A stretch of DNA of 64,000 nt from positions 5,084,001 through 5,148,000 of the forward strand of contig NZ_CP109473.1 in NCBI RefSeq assembly GCF_036227405.1, read 5' to 3'. Under the pieces are notes generated by a model. It saw only the letters and a program-made list of their open reading frames with translations. It made no database searches and had not been told where the DNA came from. This document shows, in pieces, positions 17,259-26,918 of the stretch; position 1 is the first letter of the stretch, and every line of letters starts with the position of its first letter. Made by a program: the position numbers and the translations under genes. Origin of the DNA: Streptomyces sp. NBC_01460. GTDB taxonomy: Bacteria > Actinomycetota > Actinomycetes > Streptomycetales > Streptomycetaceae.

Positions 17259-19064
17259 GTGACCCAAGTGACCGAGTGCAGCCCGATGTTGCCTGCCGAG
17301 CGGAGCAGGTCCGCCGCCGTGGCCTCCGCCTTCGTGCGCGGGGTGCTCGCGGCGGGGCTGGGACTCGGCGCGCTTGCCGTCCTGGTCACGATGCTGTGGA
17401 TCAGCTCTCCCTACCCGGACAGCGGGCCGAGCGGAGCCTTCCACGTGGCGACAGGGCTCTGGCTGCTCGCCCATGGGGCCGAACTCGTCAGGGCCGACAC
17501 GGTGGGCGGACACCCCGCACCCGTGGCGACCGTTCCCCTGCTGCTCGGTGTGCTGCCGGTGTGGCTGGTGCACCGTGCCGCCCGGGAGTCGGCGGAGCCT
17601 GCGGGCGAGACCGGGGGCGGGCACTCGCCGGTCGGCGCGTTCTGCGCGGTGAGCGCCGGATACCTGCTGGTGGTGCTCGCCGCAGCGGCGTACGCGCGAG
17701 GAGGCGCGCTGCCCGCCGACCGGGCCTCGCTGGCCTTTCCGCTCACCGCCGTGGTGACCGCTGCGGCGGCAGCGGGGGTGTGGGCGGGGCGCGGACGGCC
17801 GCTGGCCCCCCTCCTTGTCTGGGCGCCGTTGCGGCTCCAGGAGGCGGCCGCCCGCGCCCGCTTCCGGTCCGGGGCCGGTGTCGCGCTGCGGTCGGCCGCC
17901 GCCGGTGTCCTGATGCTCCTCGGCGGTGGGGCACTGCTCGTGGCGGTGGCGCTGGTGTGGCATTCGGGAGCGGCGAGGGAGTCCTTCCTCGGGCTGTCCG
18001 GCGACTGGGCGGGCCGGGTCTCCGTCCTCCTGCTGGCGACGGCGCTCGTACCGAACGCGGCGATGTGGGGAGCGTCCTACGGCCTCGGCCCGGGATTCGC
18101 CCTCGGTACGGCCTCCCTGGCGACCCCGCTCGCCTTCACCGGGCCTCCCGCGCTGCCGGACTTCCCGCTGCTCGCCGCGGTGCCGTCCCACGGCCCGGGC
18201 ACGCCGGCGAACTGGGCCGCTGTCGCGGTGCCGCTGGTGGCCGGTCTGACCGTCGCCCGGTTCGTCGCGCGAGGGGCGGCGCCGGTGGCCGGTGCGCGCG
18301 AGGAGGCGTGGGGGCAGGGTACGACTGCGGTGGTCGCGGGAGTGGCGGCCGTCGGCTGCGGGGCGGGCGCGGCGGCGCTGGCGGCGGCGTCGGGTGGTCC
18401 GCTGGGTACCGGGGCGCTGGCCGAGTTCGGCCCCGTGTGGTGGCTGGTGGGTCCGGCGGCCCTCGCGTGGGTGGCCCTCGTCGGCGTACCGGCGGCGTTG
18501 CTGTTGAGGGCGTGGCGACTGAGGGAGCGCAGGTGGGGATGGCGATGGGACGCGGTGAAGGGGGCGTCGCGGCCGGCGGAGCCCGATCCGAAGCCGGATC
18601 AGAAGCCGGAGCAGGACGGGGCGAAGAAGCCCGGTGGTGCGGGCGAGGACGCGGAACCGTACGACTTCCTGTCGGCCGGCCCCTGGCACGAGGACGGCGC
18701 GAGAAAGGCCCGCTGGGCCGCGCTGAAGAAGAACTCGGGCGGGCTGATGGCCGACTTCCCGGCAGCCCCGGGGGCGGCGCAGGCACCTCCCCCTGTCGAG
18801 CCGCCGCCCTCCGTCCCGGCACCCCCGCCCGCCCCTGAGGCCGCTGCCTCCTCGGCTGCCACCGAAGCGCCCGTGTCCGAGCCCGCACCGGAGGCGGACG
18901 CTCCAGAGCCCCAGCCCCAGCCCCAGCCCCAGCGCGAGCCCGAGCCCCGGTCCGAACCCGAGCCCCAGCCCGAGTCCGACTCCGGCCCCCGGCCCGATAC
19001 GCCGACCGGCCGGGTTCCGGAGGCCCAGGGGCGCTCGGAATCCGGCCGGGAGGACGGCGTGTAG
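17259..19064 (+). CDS. DUF6350 family membrane protein (PerM-like cell division protein)
   Basis: Polytopic membrane protein of 601 aa. It has about ten hydrophobic segments between residues 20 and 430 ([74 protein letters not shown]). A long hydrophilic C-terminal tail follows, containing [38 protein letters not shown] and a Pro/Glu/Gln-rich run ([20 protein letters not shown]). The family is annotated as cell division protein PerM in actinobacteria. GTG 17259 is taken as the start; its ribosome site is weak, and ATG 17286 is an alternative. Confidence 0.82.
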   Translation: MTQVTECSPMLPAERSRSAAVASAFVRGVLAAGLGLGALAVLVTMLWISSPYPDSGPSGAFHVATGLWLLAHGAELVRADTVGGHPAPVATVPLLLGVLPVWLVHRAARESAEPAGETGGGHSPVGAFCAVSAGYLLVVLAAAAYARGGALPADRASLAFPLTAVVTAAAAAGVWAGRGRPLAPLLVWAPLRLQEAAARARFRSGAGVALRSAAAGVLMLLGGGALLVAVALVWHSGAARESFLGLSGDWAGRVSVLLLATALVPNAAMWGASYGLGPGFALGTASLATPLAFTGPPALPDFPLLAAVPSHGPGTPANWAAVAVPLVAGLTVARFVARGAAPVAGAREEAWGQGTTAVVAGVAAVGCGAGAAALAAASGGPLGTGALAEFGPVWWLVGPAALAWVALVGVPAALLLRAWRLRERRWGWRWDAVKGASRPAEPDPKPDQKPEQDGAKKPGGAGEDAEPYDFLSAGPWHEDGARKARWAALKKNSGGLMADFPAAPGAAQAPPPVEPPPSVPAPPPAPEAAASSAATEAPVSEPAPEADAPEPQPQPQPQREPEPRSEPEPQPESDSGPRPDTPTGRVPEAQGRSESGREDGV

Positions 19065-19083
19065 CGCGTCCGGTGCGGGTGGG

Positions 19084-20043
19084 CTACTTCTTCACGCCGA
19101 AGAAGGGCTCCAGCGGGTCGGGCAGCTTCTCGTTGCAGGCGAGCGCGCCGGACTTGGTGAGCGCGTCGTTCACGCAGGTGTAGTAGTCGCGGTAGACCAG
19201 CTGGACCGTGTAGCCGGTGGCCACGATGGCCAGGGCCAGCAGCGCCGTCACCAGGCCGCTCACGGCCGCCGTCGTCTGCTGACGGCTGCTGATCTGCGCG
19301 GTGCCGGGGGCCGCTCCGGGCGCGGCGCCCGGTGCCGGGGGAGGGGTCGCCCTGTCCGGGGTGTTGCCGCCGGTCGCCGCGGGCGATCCCGCGCCGGTCG
19401 CCGGGGGCTTGCGCGGGCCGCCGCGGAGGGCGCTGATCGACCAGTAGACGGCGAGGGCGCCGAGCAGCATCGCGATCTCGGGGAAGTCGAAGAGGGCGAA
19501 GAAGAACGCCCACATGCCGCCCAGCACCGCGTAGCGGGCGCGCCGCTGGGCGGGGTCGGTCGGGTCCCAGCGCAGCCCGCCGGGACTGTTCTCGGGGCCG
19601 CCGCCCTGCCCGCCCGGCCCGCCGCTCCCGGCCGGACGGCCGCCGAACCCGCCGTTCTGGCGTCCCGGCTGCTGGTCGCTCCACTGACTGCCCCAGACCG
19701 GCCGGTCGTCGGGCTGTCCCTCGCTGCCGTCACCGCTCCCGCCGTTGCCCTGGTTACCCGGCGCGTGGGAAGGGTGGCGGGGCTGCCAGGGCTGGTCGGG
19801 ACGGTCCTCGGGCGGCGCCGCGAACGGGTTGTCGTCGGACGACCCGGATGACCCGGACGACCCTGGCGCCCCTGGCGACCCGGATGACCCTGACGCCTTC
19901 GACGACCCGGACGAGGATCCCGATCCCGAAGGGGAACCCGAGCCCGACGAGGAGTCCGGCGATGAGGACTGGCGTTCCCGCATCAGCGTGGATGCCCGCT
20001 CGGGCAGCGGGTGGCCAAGGGCGGTGCGGAGGCGGTCCGGCAT
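19084..20043 (-). CDS. Ser/Gly-rich membrane protein of unknown function
   Basis: Protein of up to 319 aa. The N-terminal half is low-complexity: a Ser-Gly run (SSSPDSSSGSGSPSGSGSSS) and a Gly/Gln/Pro-rich part (GGFGGRPAGSGGPGGQGGG). A conserved-looking segment LRWDPTDPAQRRARYAVLGGMWAFFFALF then leads into two membrane helices, a Pro/Ala linker, and a third helix (AAVSGLVTALLALAIVATGYTVQLVY). The tail holds two Cys (YYTCVNDALTKSGALACNEKLPDPLEPFFGVKK), perhaps a disulfide outside. The start at 20043 has GGGGAAG upstream; ATG 19983 is an alternative. It converges on the DUF6350 gene with only 19 bp between stops. Confidence 0.72.
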   Translation of the reverse strand: MPDRLRTALGHPLPERASTLMRERQSSSPDSSSGSGSPSGSGSSSGSSKASGSSGSPGAPGSSGSSGSSDDNPFAAPPEDRPDQPWQPRHPSHAPGNQGNGGSGDGSEGQPDDRPVWGSQWSDQQPGRQNGGFGGRPAGSGGPGGQGGGPENSPGGLRWDPTDPAQRRARYAVLGGMWAFFFALFDFPEIAMLLGALAVYWSISALRGGPRKPPATGAGSPAATGGNTPDRATPPPAPGAAPGAAPGTAQISSRQQTTAAVSGLVTALLALAIVATGYTVQLVYRDYYTCVNDALTKSGALACNEKLPDPLEPFFGVKK

Positions 20044-20158
20044 GTGGTGAACGTCTTCCCCATCTCGTCATTTCCGCCCGGGGGCGGTTCCCTGTCCCCT
20101 GACGCTACCTCCCGGTCACGCCCCCGTCCCGTGGGGGCCGCCGGGTGTGCCGGTATCG

Positions 20159-20186
20159 TTGCTGACGGTCGGACCGTTCGTAGAGT
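20159..20186 (+). promoter_or_regulatory. Candidate housekeeping promoter of purNH
   Basis: TTGCTG (20159-20164) and TAGAGT (20181-20186) are separated by 16 bp, close to the HrdB-type consensus. About 95 bp of leader would follow, including a short hairpin around CCCCGTATCGCGGGG. Confidence 0.45.
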
Positions 20187-20282
20187 TCCCCGTATCGCGG
20201 GGTGAGCTTCTTTCGTACGACCATACAAACGCACCTCCTGTACATCGCGTACCTGCTCCACCACGCGAGAAAGGGCCCTGTT

Positions 20283-20939
20283 GTGGCCTCGCCGCCCCCC
20301 TCCGCCGCTCCGGCCCGTGTGGTCGTGCTCGTCTCCGGCTCAGGCACGAACCTCCAGGCACTCCTCGACGCGATCGGCGACGACCCCGAGGGCTACGGCG
20401 CCCGGATCGTCGCGGTCGGCGCGGACCGTTACGGCACCGTCGGCATCGAGCGCGCCGAGCGCGCCGGGCTTCCCACCTTCGTCCGCAAGCTCGGCGAGTA
20501 CGCGAGCCGTGACGCCTGGGACGAGGCCCTGACCGCGGCCGTGGCGGAGCACCGCCCGGACCTCGTCGTCTCCGCGGGGTTCATGAAGATCGTGGGCAAG
20601 GGCTTCCTCGCCGAGTTCGGCGGCCGTGTCGTCAACACCCACCCCGCCCTGCTCCCCAGCTTTCCCGGTGCTCACGGCGTGCGCGACGCGCTCGCGTACG
20701 GCGTGAAGGTCACCGGGTGCACCGTCCACTTCGTCGACGACGGCGTCGACACCGGTCCGATCATCGCGCAGGGCGTGGTCGAGGTGACCGAAGAGGAAAC
20801 CGTGGAGGGCGAAGCCGCCCTCCACGAACGCATCAAGGAAGTCGAGCGCAAGCTGCTCGTCGAGGCCGTGGGGCGGCTCGCCCGTGACGGCTATCGCATT
20901 GAGGGACGAAAGGTTCATCTCGGTCATGTCGGTGAATAA
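20283..20939 (+). CDS. purN: Phosphoribosylglycinamide formyltransferase
   Basis: GAR transformylase of 218 aa, step 3 of purine synthesis, using 10-formyl-tetrahydrofolate. Family motifs are [15 protein letters not shown] (GAR phosphate site), [12 protein letters not shown] (catalytic Asn and His) and [11 protein letters not shown] (catalytic Asp). The GTG at 20283 follows AAAGGG. A longer frame from 20202 would add a 27-residue hydrophobic extension not found in the family. It overlaps purH by 14 nt, so the two are coupled; FolD, coded 4 kb away, makes the folate cofactor. Confidence 0.96.
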   Translation: MASPPPSAAPARVVVLVSGSGTNLQALLDAIGDDPEGYGARIVAVGADRYGTVGIERAERAGLPTFVRKLGEYASRDAWDEALTAAVAEHRPDLVVSAGFMKIVGKGFLAEFGGRVVNTHPALLPSFPGAHGVRDALAYGVKVTGCTVHFVDDGVDTGPIIAQGVVEVTEEETVEGEAALHERIKEVERKLLVEAVGRLARDGYRIEGRKVHLGHVGE

Positions 20940-22479
20940 GCCCATCCGCCGCGCCCTGGTCAGTGTCTACGACAAGACGGGGCTCGAAGACCTCGCCCGC
21001 GGTCTGCACGAGGCGGGTGTCGAGCTGGTGTCCACCGGCTCCACCGCCGGGAAGATCGCGGCCGCCGGAGTGCCGGTCACCAAGGTCGAGGAGCTCACCG
21101 GCTTCCCCGAGTGCCTCAACGGCCGCGTCAAGACGCTCCACCCCCGGGTGCACGCCGGCATCCTCGCCGACCTGCGCCTGGACGCCCACCGCGAGCAGCT
21201 CGCCGAGCTCGGCGTGGAGCCGTTCGACCTCGTGGTCGTCAACCTCTACCCGTTCAAGGCGACCGTCGCCTCCGGCGCCTCCGACGACGAGTGCGTGGAG
21301 CAGATCGACATCGGCGGTCCCTCGATGGTCCGCGCCGCCGCCAAGAACCACCCGTCCGTGGCCGTGGTGACGAGCCCGGAGCGCTACGCCGACGTCCTCG
21401 CGGCGGTCACGGCGGGCGGCTTCGACCTGACCGCCCGCAAGCGGCTCGCCGCCGAGGCCTTCCAGCACACCGCCGCGTACGACGTGGCCGTCGCCTCCTG
21501 GTTCGCCGACGGCTACGCGGCCGCCGACGACTCGGGCTTCCCCGACTTCTCCGGTGCGACGTACGCGCGCAAGAACGTCCTGCGCTACGGCGAGAACCCG
21601 CACCAGCCCGCCGCGCTCTACACCTCCGGCGAGGGCGGCCTCGCCGAGGCCGAGCAGCTGCACGGCAAGGAGATGTCCTACAACAACTACACGGACACCG
21701 ACGCCGCGCGCCGTGCCGCCTACGACCACGCCGAACCGTGCGTCGCGATCATCAAGCACGCCAACCCGTGCGGCATCGCCATCGCCGACGACGTCGCGAC
21801 TGCGCACCGCAACGCGCACGCCTGCGACCCGCTGTCCGCGTTCGGCGGCGTCATCGCCGTCAACCGTCCCGTGACCGTCGAGATGGCCGAGCAGGTGGCG
21901 GAGATCTTCACCGAGGTCATCGTCGCCCCGGCGTACGAGGACGGCGCGGTCGAGGTCCTGGCCCGCAAGAAGAACATCCGCGTCCTGCGCTGCCCCGACG
22001 CCCCGGCCTCCACCGTCGAGGTCAAGCCGATCGACGGCGGCGCGCTCCTCCAGGTCACCGACAGGCTCCAGGCCGACGGCGACGACCCGGCCAACTGGAC
22101 CCTCGCCACCGGAGAGGCACTCTCGGCCGAGGAGCTCAGGGAGCTCTCCTTCGCGTGGAAGGCGTGCCGCGCGGTCAAGTCCAACGCGATCCTGCTCGCC
22201 AAGGACGGCGCCTCGGTCGGCGTCGGCATGGGCCAGGTCAACCGCGTCGACTCCGCGAAGCTCGCCGTCGAGCGGGCCGGCGAGGAGCGGGCCCGGGGCG
22301 CGTACGCCGCGTCCGACGCGTTCTTCCCCTTCCCCGACGGTCTGGAGATCCTGACCGCCGCCGGCATCAAGGCCGTCGCCCAGCCGGGCGGCTCCGTCCG
22401 TGACGAACTCGTCGTCGAGGCCGCGAAGAAGGCGGGCGTGACCATGTACTTCACCGGTACGCGCCACTTCTTCCACTGA
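20926..22479 (+). CDS. purH: Bifunctional AICAR formyltransferase / IMP cyclohydrolase
   Basis: 517 aa, the last two steps of IMP synthesis. The N-terminal MGS-like IMP cyclohydrolase domain ([33 protein letters not shown]) occupies about residues 1-150. The C-terminal AICAR transformylase domain carries [37 protein letters not shown] and [19 protein letters not shown]. The ATG at 20926 lies within the end of purN, with GAGGGACGAAAGG upstream. A 17-bp terminator follows. Confidence 0.97.
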   Translation: MSVNKPIRRALVSVYDKTGLEDLARGLHEAGVELVSTGSTAGKIAAAGVPVTKVEELTGFPECLNGRVKTLHPRVHAGILADLRLDAHREQLAELGVEPFDLVVVNLYPFKATVASGASDDECVEQIDIGGPSMVRAAAKNHPSVAVVTSPERYADVLAAVTAGGFDLTARKRLAAEAFQHTAAYDVAVASWFADGYAAADDSGFPDFSGATYARKNVLRYGENPHQPAALYTSGEGGLAEAEQLHGKEMSYNNYTDTDAARRAAYDHAEPCVAIIKHANPCGIAIADDVATAHRNAHACDPLSAFGGVIAVNRPVTVEMAEQVAEIFTEVIVAPAYEDGAVEVLARKKNIRVLRCPDAPASTVEVKPIDGGALLQVTDRLQADGDDPANWTLATGEALSAEELRELSFAWKACRAVKSNAILLAKDGASVGVGMGQVNRVDSAKLAVERAGEERARGAYAASDAFFPFPDGLEILTAAGIKAVAQPGGSVRDELVVEAAKKAGVTMYFTGTRHFFH

Positions 22480-22496
22480 CCGTCGGGTCGGAGCAC

Positions 22497-22535
22497 CGCC
22501 GCAGGCCGCACCCGCTCGGGGTGCGGCCTGCGGCG
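22497..22535 (+). terminator. purNH terminator
   Basis: A perfect 17-bp stem (22497-22513 with 22519-22535) with a 5-nt loop starts 18 nt after the purH stop. Confidence 0.88.
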
Positions 22536-22654
22536 CGTCCCGGCGTACGGATGACGGTCGTTCCTCTGTTCTAATGAATGGCCTTGTCGGGCCGTGGCGG
22601 GCGGGACCGGTGCGACCGGCAGTGACCAGTGAGGGATTCCGTTGCGGGGGCACC

Positions 22655-24115
22655 GTGCTTGACCTGAACCAGAGTGAGACCGACGCGCCCGGGGAGCAGG
22701 CGCCCGGACCGGCCCGGAGCACACCGCACCCGGCGCCCCTGCGCCCGTACCTGATCGCGGCCGCGGTCCTGTGCGCGCTCTACTTCCTCTACGGGTACCT
22801 GCGGTTCAGCCACTTCCAGTCACCCTCCTGGGACCTGGGCATCTTCGAGCAGGAGGTGCGGGCCTACGCCGGGTTCGACGCCCCGGTCGTCGACATCAAG
22901 GGCCCGGGCTTCCTGATACTCGGCGACCACTTCAGTCCCGTGGTCGCGCTCCTCGTCCCGCTCTACTGGATCTGGCCGTCCGCGGTGGCCCTGCTGTTCG
23001 CCCAGGCCGCGCTGTTCGCCGTCTCCGCGGTGATCGTCGGGCGCACCGTCCAGCAGATGCTGGGCGGCCGCTCCGGCCTCTGCGTCACCGTCGCGTACGG
23101 GCTGTCCTGGGGACTGCAGGAGGCGGTGAAGTCGGACTTCCACGAGATAGCCCTCGCCGTCCCGCTGCTGGCCCTGGTCTGCCGGGCGCTGCTCATGGAG
23201 CGCTGGCGGGCGGTCGTCCTGTGGTCGCTGCCGCTGGTCCTGGTCAAGGAGGACCTCGGGGTGACCGTCGCCGTCGTCGGCGGACTCCTCGCGCTGTACG
23301 GGCGGCGGCTCCAGGGGTTCCTGCTGGCGGCCTTCGGAATCGTCGCGTTCGCGCTGACCGTCCTCGTGCTCATCCCGGCGGCCAGCAGCGCGGGGGAGTA
23401 CGACTACTGGAAGAAGATCGAGGAGAACGGCGGGCAGGAGGTCTCCCTGCTCGACTCCGTCCTCGGCGTGTTCAACTCCTCCGTCAAGCTGGAGATGCTG
23501 GTCTTCCTCGTCGGCATCACCGCCTTCATGGCGCTGCGTTCCCCCCTGATCCTGCTCGTCCTGCCCACGATCGGCTGGCGTCTGCTCTCCCAGGACTCCA
23601 ACCACTGGGGCATGGTCTGGCACTACAGCGCGATCCTCATGCCGGTGGTCTTCCTCGCCATGGCCGACGGCGTCCGCCGCAGCCAGGGTTCGAAGCGGCC
23701 CTGGCTCGTCTCGTATGCGAACGTCGCCGTCCCGATGGCCGCGGCCGTCGCCGTCGCCCTCACCCAGCACCTTCCGCTGCGCGACCTGCTGCGCCCGGAG
23801 ACGTACCGCTCCGACGCGCGCACCCACGCCGCCGAACAGGCGCTGGACGCCATCCCCGTCGGCGCGCGGGTGGAGACGGACATCACGCTGATGGCACACC
23901 TGACCGCGGACCGCACCGTCTACTGGGTCGGCGGGGCACCCGGCACCGCACCCGACGTCGTCGCGATCAACCTGGACTTCGGCTGGTCGCGGCCGATCGA
24001 CGACCCGGTGAAGTACGCCGAGCAACTGCATCCCGAGGCGAAGTACCGGATCACCCGCGAGGCGGGCTCCTTCGTCGTCATGGAGCGGACCACGCCGGTG
24101 CCCGGAAACGGCTGA
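22655..24115 (+). CDS. DUF2079 family membrane protein
   Basis: Polytopic membrane protein of about 486 aa. The N-terminal 25 residues are hydrophilic, then about nine to ten membrane spans follow (LIAAAVLCALYFLYGYLRFS, FSPVVALLVPLYWIWPSAVALLFAQAALFAVSAVIV, LLAAFGIVAFALTVLVLIPAA and others). WDLGIFEQEV and LGDHFSP are typical DUF2079 motifs, near the first spans as in GT-C glycosyltransferases; an acidic pair in the first loop fits a lipid-linked sugar transferase, but no substrate can be named. The start is unsure: GTG 22655 has GGGGG close upstream, while ATG 22574 would add 27 residues and has no ribosome site. Confidence 0.82.
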   Translation: MLDLNQSETDAPGEQAPGPARSTPHPAPLRPYLIAAAVLCALYFLYGYLRFSHFQSPSWDLGIFEQEVRAYAGFDAPVVDIKGPGFLILGDHFSPVVALLVPLYWIWPSAVALLFAQAALFAVSAVIVGRTVQQMLGGRSGLCVTVAYGLSWGLQEAVKSDFHEIALAVPLLALVCRALLMERWRAVVLWSLPLVLVKEDLGVTVAVVGGLLALYGRRLQGFLLAAFGIVAFALTVLVLIPAASSAGEYDYWKKIEENGGQEVSLLDSVLGVFNSSVKLEMLVFLVGITAFMALRSPLILLVLPTIGWRLLSQDSNHWGMVWHYSAILMPVVFLAMADGVRRSQGSKRPWLVSYANVAVPMAAAVAVALTQHLPLRDLLRPETYRSDARTHAAEQALDAIPVGARVETDITLMAHLTADRTVYWVGGAPGTAPDVVAINLDFGWSRPIDDPVKYAEQLHPEAKYRITREAGSFVVMERTTPVPGNG

Positions 24116-24153
24116 AGGCCGCCCACCCGCGGTTGAGCGGGTGCCACGGCCTT
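24115..24153. terminator. Hairpin between the DUF2079 gene and the convergent membrane-protein gene
   Basis: The arms AAGGCCG and CGGCCTT close an inner perfect 7-bp stem CACCCGC/GCGGGTG with a 6-nt loop; a small internal bulge separates them. It overlaps the last base of the upstream stop codon. Confidence 0.7.
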
Positions 24154-24175
24154 CGAGCGCGGGTGCGCCGGGGTG

Positions 24176-24772
24176 TCAGTGCTGCTGCTGGCGGTTGAAC
24201 CAGGCGCCACCGTCGGACTTGGCCACGAAGACGACGACCAGGATGGCCAGGATCGTGTGGATGAGGCCGATCACGATGAACGGGTAGATGCCCAGGATCG
24301 CGGTGATCACGCCGAAGACGATGGCCGTGATGCGGATTCCGTTGCCCCCCTTGCCGAACTTGGCGGCGAGGAAGACGGCCAGGACGCCCCACAGGATCGC
24401 GAAGACGACGATGCCCCACAGCGCTGCGCCCGAGTAGTCGGCGAGCTGCTGGAACTGGACGTCCTCCTTGAGCGTCGGGTCCTCCTTGGCCGCGTTCACG
24501 GCCGCGGCGGCGAGCGCCACGAAGATCGCACCGATGACCTGGAGGCCGGCTATCACGTAGAGCAGGACGCGCGAGGCCTTCACGCCGCCCGGCATCTCGG
24601 TGGGGCCGCCCGGGTAGCCGTAACCGCCCTGGACCGGCGGGGCCTGCGGGTAGCCGTAGCCCTGCTGGGGCACGCCCTGCGGGGACTGCTGCGGGTAGCC
24701 GTAGCCCGGCTGGCCGCCCTGCTGCTGGCCCTGCTGCTGGCCGTAGGGGTTGTTGGGATCGCCGAAGCTCAT
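24176..24772 (-). CDS. Membrane protein with Gln/Gly/Tyr-rich N-terminus
   Basis: 198 aa. Residues 1-60 are low-complexity Gly-Tyr-Gly-Tyr-Pro and Gln repeats, a common N-terminal decoration of small Streptomyces membrane proteins. Three or four hydrophobic helices follow (VLLYVIAGLQVIGAIFVALAAAAV, ALWGIVVFAILWGVLAVFLAAKF, ITAIVFGVITAILGIYPFIVIGLIHTILAILVVVFVA). It ends FNRQQQH. No catalytic motif is seen and the function is unknown. The ATG has a GGAGGAATC ribosome site. It is convergent with the DUF2079 gene and divergent from folD. Confidence 0.82.
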   Translation of the reverse strand: MSFGDPNNPYGQQQGQQQGGQPGYGYPQQSPQGVPQQGYGYPQAPPVQGGYGYPGGPTEMPGGVKASRVLLYVIAGLQVIGAIFVALAAAAVNAAKEDPTLKEDVQFQQLADYSGAALWGIVVFAILWGVLAVFLAAKFGKGGNGIRITAIVFGVITAILGIYPFIVIGLIHTILAILVVVFVAKSDGGAWFNRQQQH

Positions 24773-25007
24773 GGCGAGATTCCTCCGTTGTGAATATGCG
24801 GGGACGACGCGGCCCGGGCGGAGGAATCGTGTGCAATCAGAACGGTGGTCCCCCCGACACTGTCCGCGGTGATGCGGGCCTTATCGTCGTCGTGACATCG
24901 GCTTTTTGTCCAGCTGATTGCCGAATGTGTTGTGCAAGTGCAATCTCGCGTCCACGTGGCAAGCCACGATTGGTACCCGGACGGGGTCATCCGCGAGGAT
25001 GGGCGTC
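24773..25007. promoter_or_regulatory. Divergent promoter region upstream of folD
   Basis: This 235-bp region has a relatively AT-rich part at 24905-24945 (TGATTGCCGAATGTGTTGTG). A small perfect hairpin, CGTGGC-AA-GCCACG, lies near 24955-24968. The folD ribosome site is GAGGA at about 24995. Confidence 0.4.
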
Positions 25008-25886
25008 ATGACTGCCCAGATTCTCGATGGCAAGGCCACCGCAGCTGCGATCAAGTCCGATCTGACCGTCCGCGTGGCGGCCCTCAAGGCACAGGGCATC
25101 ACCCCCGGCCTGGGGACCCTGCTCGTCGGGGACGATCCGGGCAGCCGCTGGTACGTGAACGGCAAGCACCGCGACTGCGCCCAGGTCGGCATGGGATCCA
25201 TCCAGCGCGAACTCCCCGACACCGCCTCCCAGGAGGAGATCGAGGAGGTCGTACGGGAGCTCAACGCCAACCCCGACTGCACGGGTTACATCGTGCAGCT
25301 CCCCCTCCCCGAGGGGATCGACACCAACCGCATCCTGGAGCTGATGGACCCGGCCAAGGACGCGGACGGGCTGCACCCCATGAACCTGGGCAAGCTCGTG
25401 CTGAACGAGTCGGGCCCGCTCCCCTGCACCCCGCAGGGCGTCGTCACCCTCCTCCGCCGGCACGGCGTGGAGATCAACGGGGCCCACGTGGTCGTCGTCG
25501 GCCGGGGTGTCACCATCGGCCGCCCCCTCCCGCTGCTGCTGACGCGCAGGTCCGAGAACGCGACCGTGACCCAGTGCCACACCGGCACCCGTGACCTCTC
25601 GGCGCACCTCCGGCAGGCGGACATCATCGTCGCGGCCGCCGGTGTGCCCCACCTGATCAAGCCCGAGGACGTCAAGCCGGGCGCGGCCGTCCTGGACGTC
25701 GGCGTCAGCCGCGACGAGAACGGCAAGATCGTCGGCGACGTCCACCCCGGTGTCGCCGAGGTGGCGGCCTGGGTCGCCCCGAACCCGGGCGGCGTCGGCC
25801 CCATGACCCGGGCCCAGCTGCTCGTCAACGTGGTCGAGGCGGCCGAACGCGCCGCCGCCGAGGCCTCCGCCGTGTCCGCCGGCTGA
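25008..25886 (+). CDS. folD: Bifunctional methylenetetrahydrofolate dehydrogenase / cyclohydrolase
   Basis: 292 aa. It interconverts 5,10-methylene-, 5,10-methenyl- and 10-formyl-tetrahydrofolate, supplying PurN and PurH. Family signatures are [39 protein letters not shown], the NADP-binding [13 protein letters not shown] and [14 protein letters not shown]. The catalytic Lys lies in VNGKHRDC, where most families show YV..K. The Ser/Trp form (SRWYVNGKH) is common in Streptomyces FolD. DUF3017 follows after 19 bp. Confidence 0.96.
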   Translation: MTAQILDGKATAAAIKSDLTVRVAALKAQGITPGLGTLLVGDDPGSRWYVNGKHRDCAQVGMGSIQRELPDTASQEEIEEVVRELNANPDCTGYIVQLPLPEGIDTNRILELMDPAKDADGLHPMNLGKLVLNESGPLPCTPQGVVTLLRRHGVEINGAHVVVVGRGVTIGRPLPLLLTRRSENATVTQCHTGTRDLSAHLRQADIIVAAAGVPHLIKPEDVKPGAAVLDVGVSRDENGKIVGDVHPGVAEVAAWVAPNPGGVGPMTRAQLLVNVVEAAERAAAEASAVSAG

Positions 25887-25905
25887 CCTGGACCGGAGGA
25901 GCGTC

Positions 25906-26505
25906 ATGGGTGCTGGTACGAGTCCGGCGGACGGTACGCACGCGGCCGAACCGGTCGCGGAGGCGGAGGGCCCCGAGGAGGACCGGGTGTCCGAGGGAAC
26001 CGGGGAAGCCGTTGCGGCACAGGAGCCCGGGGAGGCCGAGGCCTCCGGGGAACCCGTCGCCGAGGCGGAAGGGGCCGCGGCGGAAGCCGAGGGCAGCGGC
26101 TCGACCTGGGCGCCCTCGCGCCGCTTCTCGCTGACCCGTGACACCGCGCGCCCCGAGGGCGGCGGCCGCGCGGCACCGGGGGACGCCCCCGCGCCCGCGC
26201 GTCAGTGGCCTCTGCTCACGGTGCTCTGCACCGCCGGTGTCGGTCTGCTGATCGTGGGGACCAACGCCTTCGACCAGGCGTTCAGGGTCGGCGCGATGCT
26301 GATGGGTATCGCCCTGCTCGCCGGTGGGGTGCTGCGCTGGGTCGTCCCCTCCGTCGGCATGCTCGCCGTCCGGTCCCGGTTCACCGATCTGGTCACGTAC
26401 GGGCTGATGGGCACGCTGATCGTGCTGCTCGCGCTGATGGCGCAGCCGGGCCCGTGGCTGCAGGTGCCGATCCTGCAGGACGTGGTCCACTTCACGATCC
26501 GCTAG
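25906..26505 (+). CDS. DUF3017 family membrane protein
   Basis: 199 aa. The first 95 residues are acidic and Ala/Glu-rich with near-repeats of EPVAEAEG. The DUF3017 domain follows with three membrane helices (WPLLTVLCTAGVGLLIVG, GAMLMGIALLAGGVLRWVVPSVGMLAVR, LVTYGLMGTLIVLLALMAQPG). It ends with the family-typical LQVPILQDVVHFTIR. It lies directly after folD in many actinobacteria, with a GGAGGAGCGTC ribosome site; function unknown. Confidence 0.88.
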   Translation: MGAGTSPADGTHAAEPVAEAEGPEEDRVSEGTGEAVAAQEPGEAEASGEPVAEAEGAAAEAEGSGSTWAPSRRFSLTRDTARPEGGGRAAPGDAPAPARQWPLLTVLCTAGVGLLIVGTNAFDQAFRVGAMLMGIALLAGGVLRWVVPSVGMLAVRSRFTDLVTYGLMGTLIVLLALMAQPGPWLQVPILQDVVHFTIR

Positions 26506-26522
26506 GGCTCCGTGTGCGAAGG

Positions 26523-26556
26523 GTGTCCGTCCCCTCCCCCGAGAAGGGACGGACAC
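26523..26556 (+). terminator. folD-DUF3017 terminator
   Basis: A perfect 11-bp stem (26523-26533 with 26546-26556) with a 12-nt loop starts 18 nt after the DUF3017 stop. Confidence 0.8.
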
Positions 26557-26734
26557 CGGACGGGGCGCCGGTGCGAGAAGCGCCGGAATGCGGCGACTTG
26601 AGCGGCCTTGCCCTGTCCTGGGTCAAGCGTCATGGACCTGAGGTGTCGGGTTCAAGGGGTGCTTGCCGCCTGTGGCACGGAAGTGACCATTCCGCCACGC
26701 TGTGATCGTTCGGCAACGGTGTGAAGCCGGCGTG

Positions 26735-26806
26735 GTGCGTCCTCCGGTGCGCGATGCGGTGAGTCCTGGGGCGCGCGACGCGGTGCGTCCTACGGCGCGC
26801 GGAGGA
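26735..26806. repeat. Three imperfect 24-bp tandem repeats
   Basis: The units at 26735-26758, 26759-26782 and 26783-26806 each begin GTGmGTCCT and continue with a GGnGCGCGmnGCG-like part. They lie 112-184 bp upstream of the HTH-DUF2690 gene. Confidence 0.7.
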
Positions 26807-26918
26807 GCGTGCGCTCCTACCGCATGCACCCGTGCGACCCGTTCTCCGGAACTGGTGAGCGGGATCGGTGCATCCTTCTGGGTAGTCCGAAGCGCGGGGA
26901 CTCGACTGGGGGGAAGCG

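Larger units (their letters stand above)
26506..26918. other. 413-bp intergenic region: terminator, AT-richer patch and three 24-bp repeats
   Basis: It contains the folD-operon terminator (26523-26556), a less GC-rich stretch around 26675-26720 (CGGAAGTGACCATTCCGCCA) that may hold the promoter of the downstream regulator, and three tandem 24-bp repeats (26735-26806). I see no convincing gene; frames on both strands are arginine-rich translations of the repeats. Confidence 0.6.

Noticed and set aside
20202..20282. N-terminal extension of PurN or a leader peptide (hydrophobic, starting MSFFRTTIQTHLLY)
   Set aside because: No ribosome site before the GTG at 20202, no counterpart in PurN proteins, and it is in frame with purN, so it is probably just open leader sequence.
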